Below, one piece after another: positions 63,347 to 64,000 of a DNA stretch of 64,000 bases; the stretch's first letter is position 1, and each line of letters opens with the position of its first letter. The position numbers and the translations under genes were made by a program. The DNA is from Couchioplanes azureus (lineage in GTDB: Bacteria; Actinomycetota; Actinomycetes; Mycobacteriales; Micromonosporaceae): the NCBI RefSeq assembly GCF_014648355.1, contig NZ_BMQY01000003.1, positions 1-64,000 on the forward strand, read 5' to 3'. A model generated the notes under the pieces. The model did not search any database and had not been told where the DNA came from. It worked only from the letters and a program-made list of their open reading frames with translations.

Positions 63347-63906
63347 GAGGGGTCCACTTTCGGCATGCCGTAGAGGTAGTAGACGATCCGCCGGGCGTCC
63401 GGTGCCGGACCGGCGGCCCGGTAGCGCTCGATGACGTCGAGCAGCTCGGCGTTGAGCGCGTCGAGCTGCGCCGCCGAGAGGTCGAGCCAGACGTCGGAGA
63501 AGCTGCTGGCCCGGCGCCACTCCGGCGGTTCGTCGTGCTGGACGCGGTGCCAGCCCTCGACCTGCTCGACGAATCCGCGCAGCAGGGAGGCTTCGAGCCA
63601 GTCCGCCGCGGCGGTGGCGTCGGCGTCGCCGGCGAAGCTGTCCCGCTGCCAGCTCGACACGTCGTGCGCCGAGCGCCACCAGCGCTCCCGGCCACGGCCG
63701 GGCCGCTGCTCCTCGAGGACCAGCCCGACCTCGGCCAGCTGCCGCAGGTGGTAGCTGGTCGCCCCGGTGTTGGTCCCGAGCGCCCGGGCGAGCCGCGTCG
63801 CCGTCGCCGGGCCCTCCAGCCGGAGCCGCCCGAGCAGCCGGAAGCGCAGGGGGTGGGCCAGCACCCGGATCTGGCGGGAGTCGAGATGCACTTCGCGCTG
63901 TTCCAT
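63343..63906 (-). CDS. ArsR-type winged-helix transcription regulator
   Basis: 187 residues from ATG 63906 (an upstream in-frame ATG at 63966 lies inside the operator and is not used). Winged helix about 8-90: RQIRVLAHPLRFRLLGRL, the recognition helix ATSYHLRQLAEVGLVLEE and the wing RERWWR. The rest (90-187) is helical and may bind a ligand. A promoter with TTGCAC and TATTGT (16-base spacer) puts the transcript start at the ATG, so the mRNA is leaderless. Probably represses itself and the MFS gene. Confidence 0.88.
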   Translation of the reverse strand: MEQREVHLDSRQIRVLAHPLRFRLLGRLRLEGPATATRLARALGTNTGATSYHLRQLAEVGLVLEEQRPGRGRERWWRSAHDVSSWQRDSFAGDADATAAADWLEASLLRGFVEQVEGWHRVQHDEPPEWRRASSFSDVWLDLSAAQLDALNAELLDVIERYRAAGPAPDARRIVYYLYGMPKVDPS

Positions 63907-63907
63907 A

Positions 63908-63955
63908 GTTGCACAATACTTGTGCACGGAAATTGTGCAAGATTTCTGTGCAACC
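63908..63955. promoter_or_regulatory. shared operator/promoter between the ArsR-type and GNAT genes
   Basis: TTGTGCAA-like octamers lie at 63920, 63933 and 63946 (exact 13-base steps) and inverted at 63909. GCACAA-TAC-TTGTGC (63911-63925) is a perfect inverted repeat. On the - strand TTGCAC (63935-63940) and TATTGT (63913-63918) are 16 bases apart and overlap these sites, so bound repressor would block both divergent genes. Confidence 0.75.
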
Positions 63956-64000
63956 ATGGCCCGCATGATCGAAGCGAGACAGGCGACGCCGGCGGACGCC
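63956..64000 (+). CDS. N-terminus of a probable GNAT acetyltransferase (partial)
   Basis: Fifteen codons to the right edge: MARMIEARQATPADA, where IEARQATPADA is typical of the first strand of GNAT N-acetyltransferases. The start could also be the second ATG at 63965. It diverges from the ArsR-type regulator and shares its operator. Confidence 0.55.
   Translation, partial: MARMIEARQATPADA

Overview
The window is high-GC DNA from an actinobacterium. Gene order, TAnnnT-type leaderless promoters, an actinobacterial IHF (mihF), bldD and a Walker-less PriA all point to a filamentous member of the Micromonosporaceae, probably Actinoplanes or a close relative. It is almost entirely core chromosome: about 63 protein genes, no tRNA, rRNA, CRISPR array, transposase or prophage gene that I can see. 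Nearly all gene calls rest on recognisable protein motifs; starts were chosen from ribosome binding sites and 4-base stop/start overlaps.

Region 1 (1-9.4 kb): the end of a sensor kinase with its LuxR-type response regulator, a Tat-exported serine hydrolase, a deaminase and a SAM-hydrolase-family protein on the + strand, converging on pheST, an rRNA methyltransferase and the infC-rpmI-rplT operon on the - strand. infC appears to start at an AUC codon behind a strong Shine-Dalgarno, with a terminator-like hairpin in its roughly 300-base leader. Region 2 (9.4-20.4 kb): a PH-domain protein, hisEG, a polar amino-acid ABC transporter, an FMN-riboswitch-controlled ribD-ribE-ribBA-ribH operon, a receiver-GGDEF protein, rpe and a septum-formation-type lipoprotein.

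Region 3 (20.4-41 kb): a 20-kb array on the - strand. It begins with pyrR-pyrB-pyrC-carA-carB-pyrD-bioA, all joined by 1-4 base overlaps, then pyrF, mihF, gmk, rpoZ, coaBC, metK, priA, def, fmt and rsmB. A PyrR-type RNA hairpin abuts the pyrR Shine-Dalgarno. bldD is divergent from pyrR and carries a near-consensus BldD box on its own promoter.

Region 4 (41-52 kb): nusB, efp and the shikimate genes (aroQ, aroB, aroK, aroC, aroE), interrupted by two + strand genes: a ribbon-helix-helix/Clp-N fusion with a palindromic operator, and a Bcr/CflA-type efflux pump. The cell-wall lytic transglycosylase gene mltG is present twice, flanking aroE, and the second copy still carries the last 19 codons of the yqgF gene that precedes the first. 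Region 5 (52-64 kb): yqgF, alaS, two small membrane proteins, then a 1508-codon gene coding for a giant low-complexity protein with one membrane helix near its C-terminus and at least nine different tandem-repeat arrays, translationally coupled to rarA. The window ends with an ArsR-type regulator/MFS pair divergent from an acetyltransferase, sharing a TTGTGCAA-repeat operator.

Across the window, short tandem repeats have expanded in several unrelated genes (rsmB, priA, the 1508-codon gene) and in two intergenic spaces. With the mltG duplication, this suggests a genome prone to local tandem amplification. The most unusual objects are the giant repeat protein, the mltG duplication with its footprint, the AUC-initiated infC and the 100-bp palindromic element downstream of bldD.
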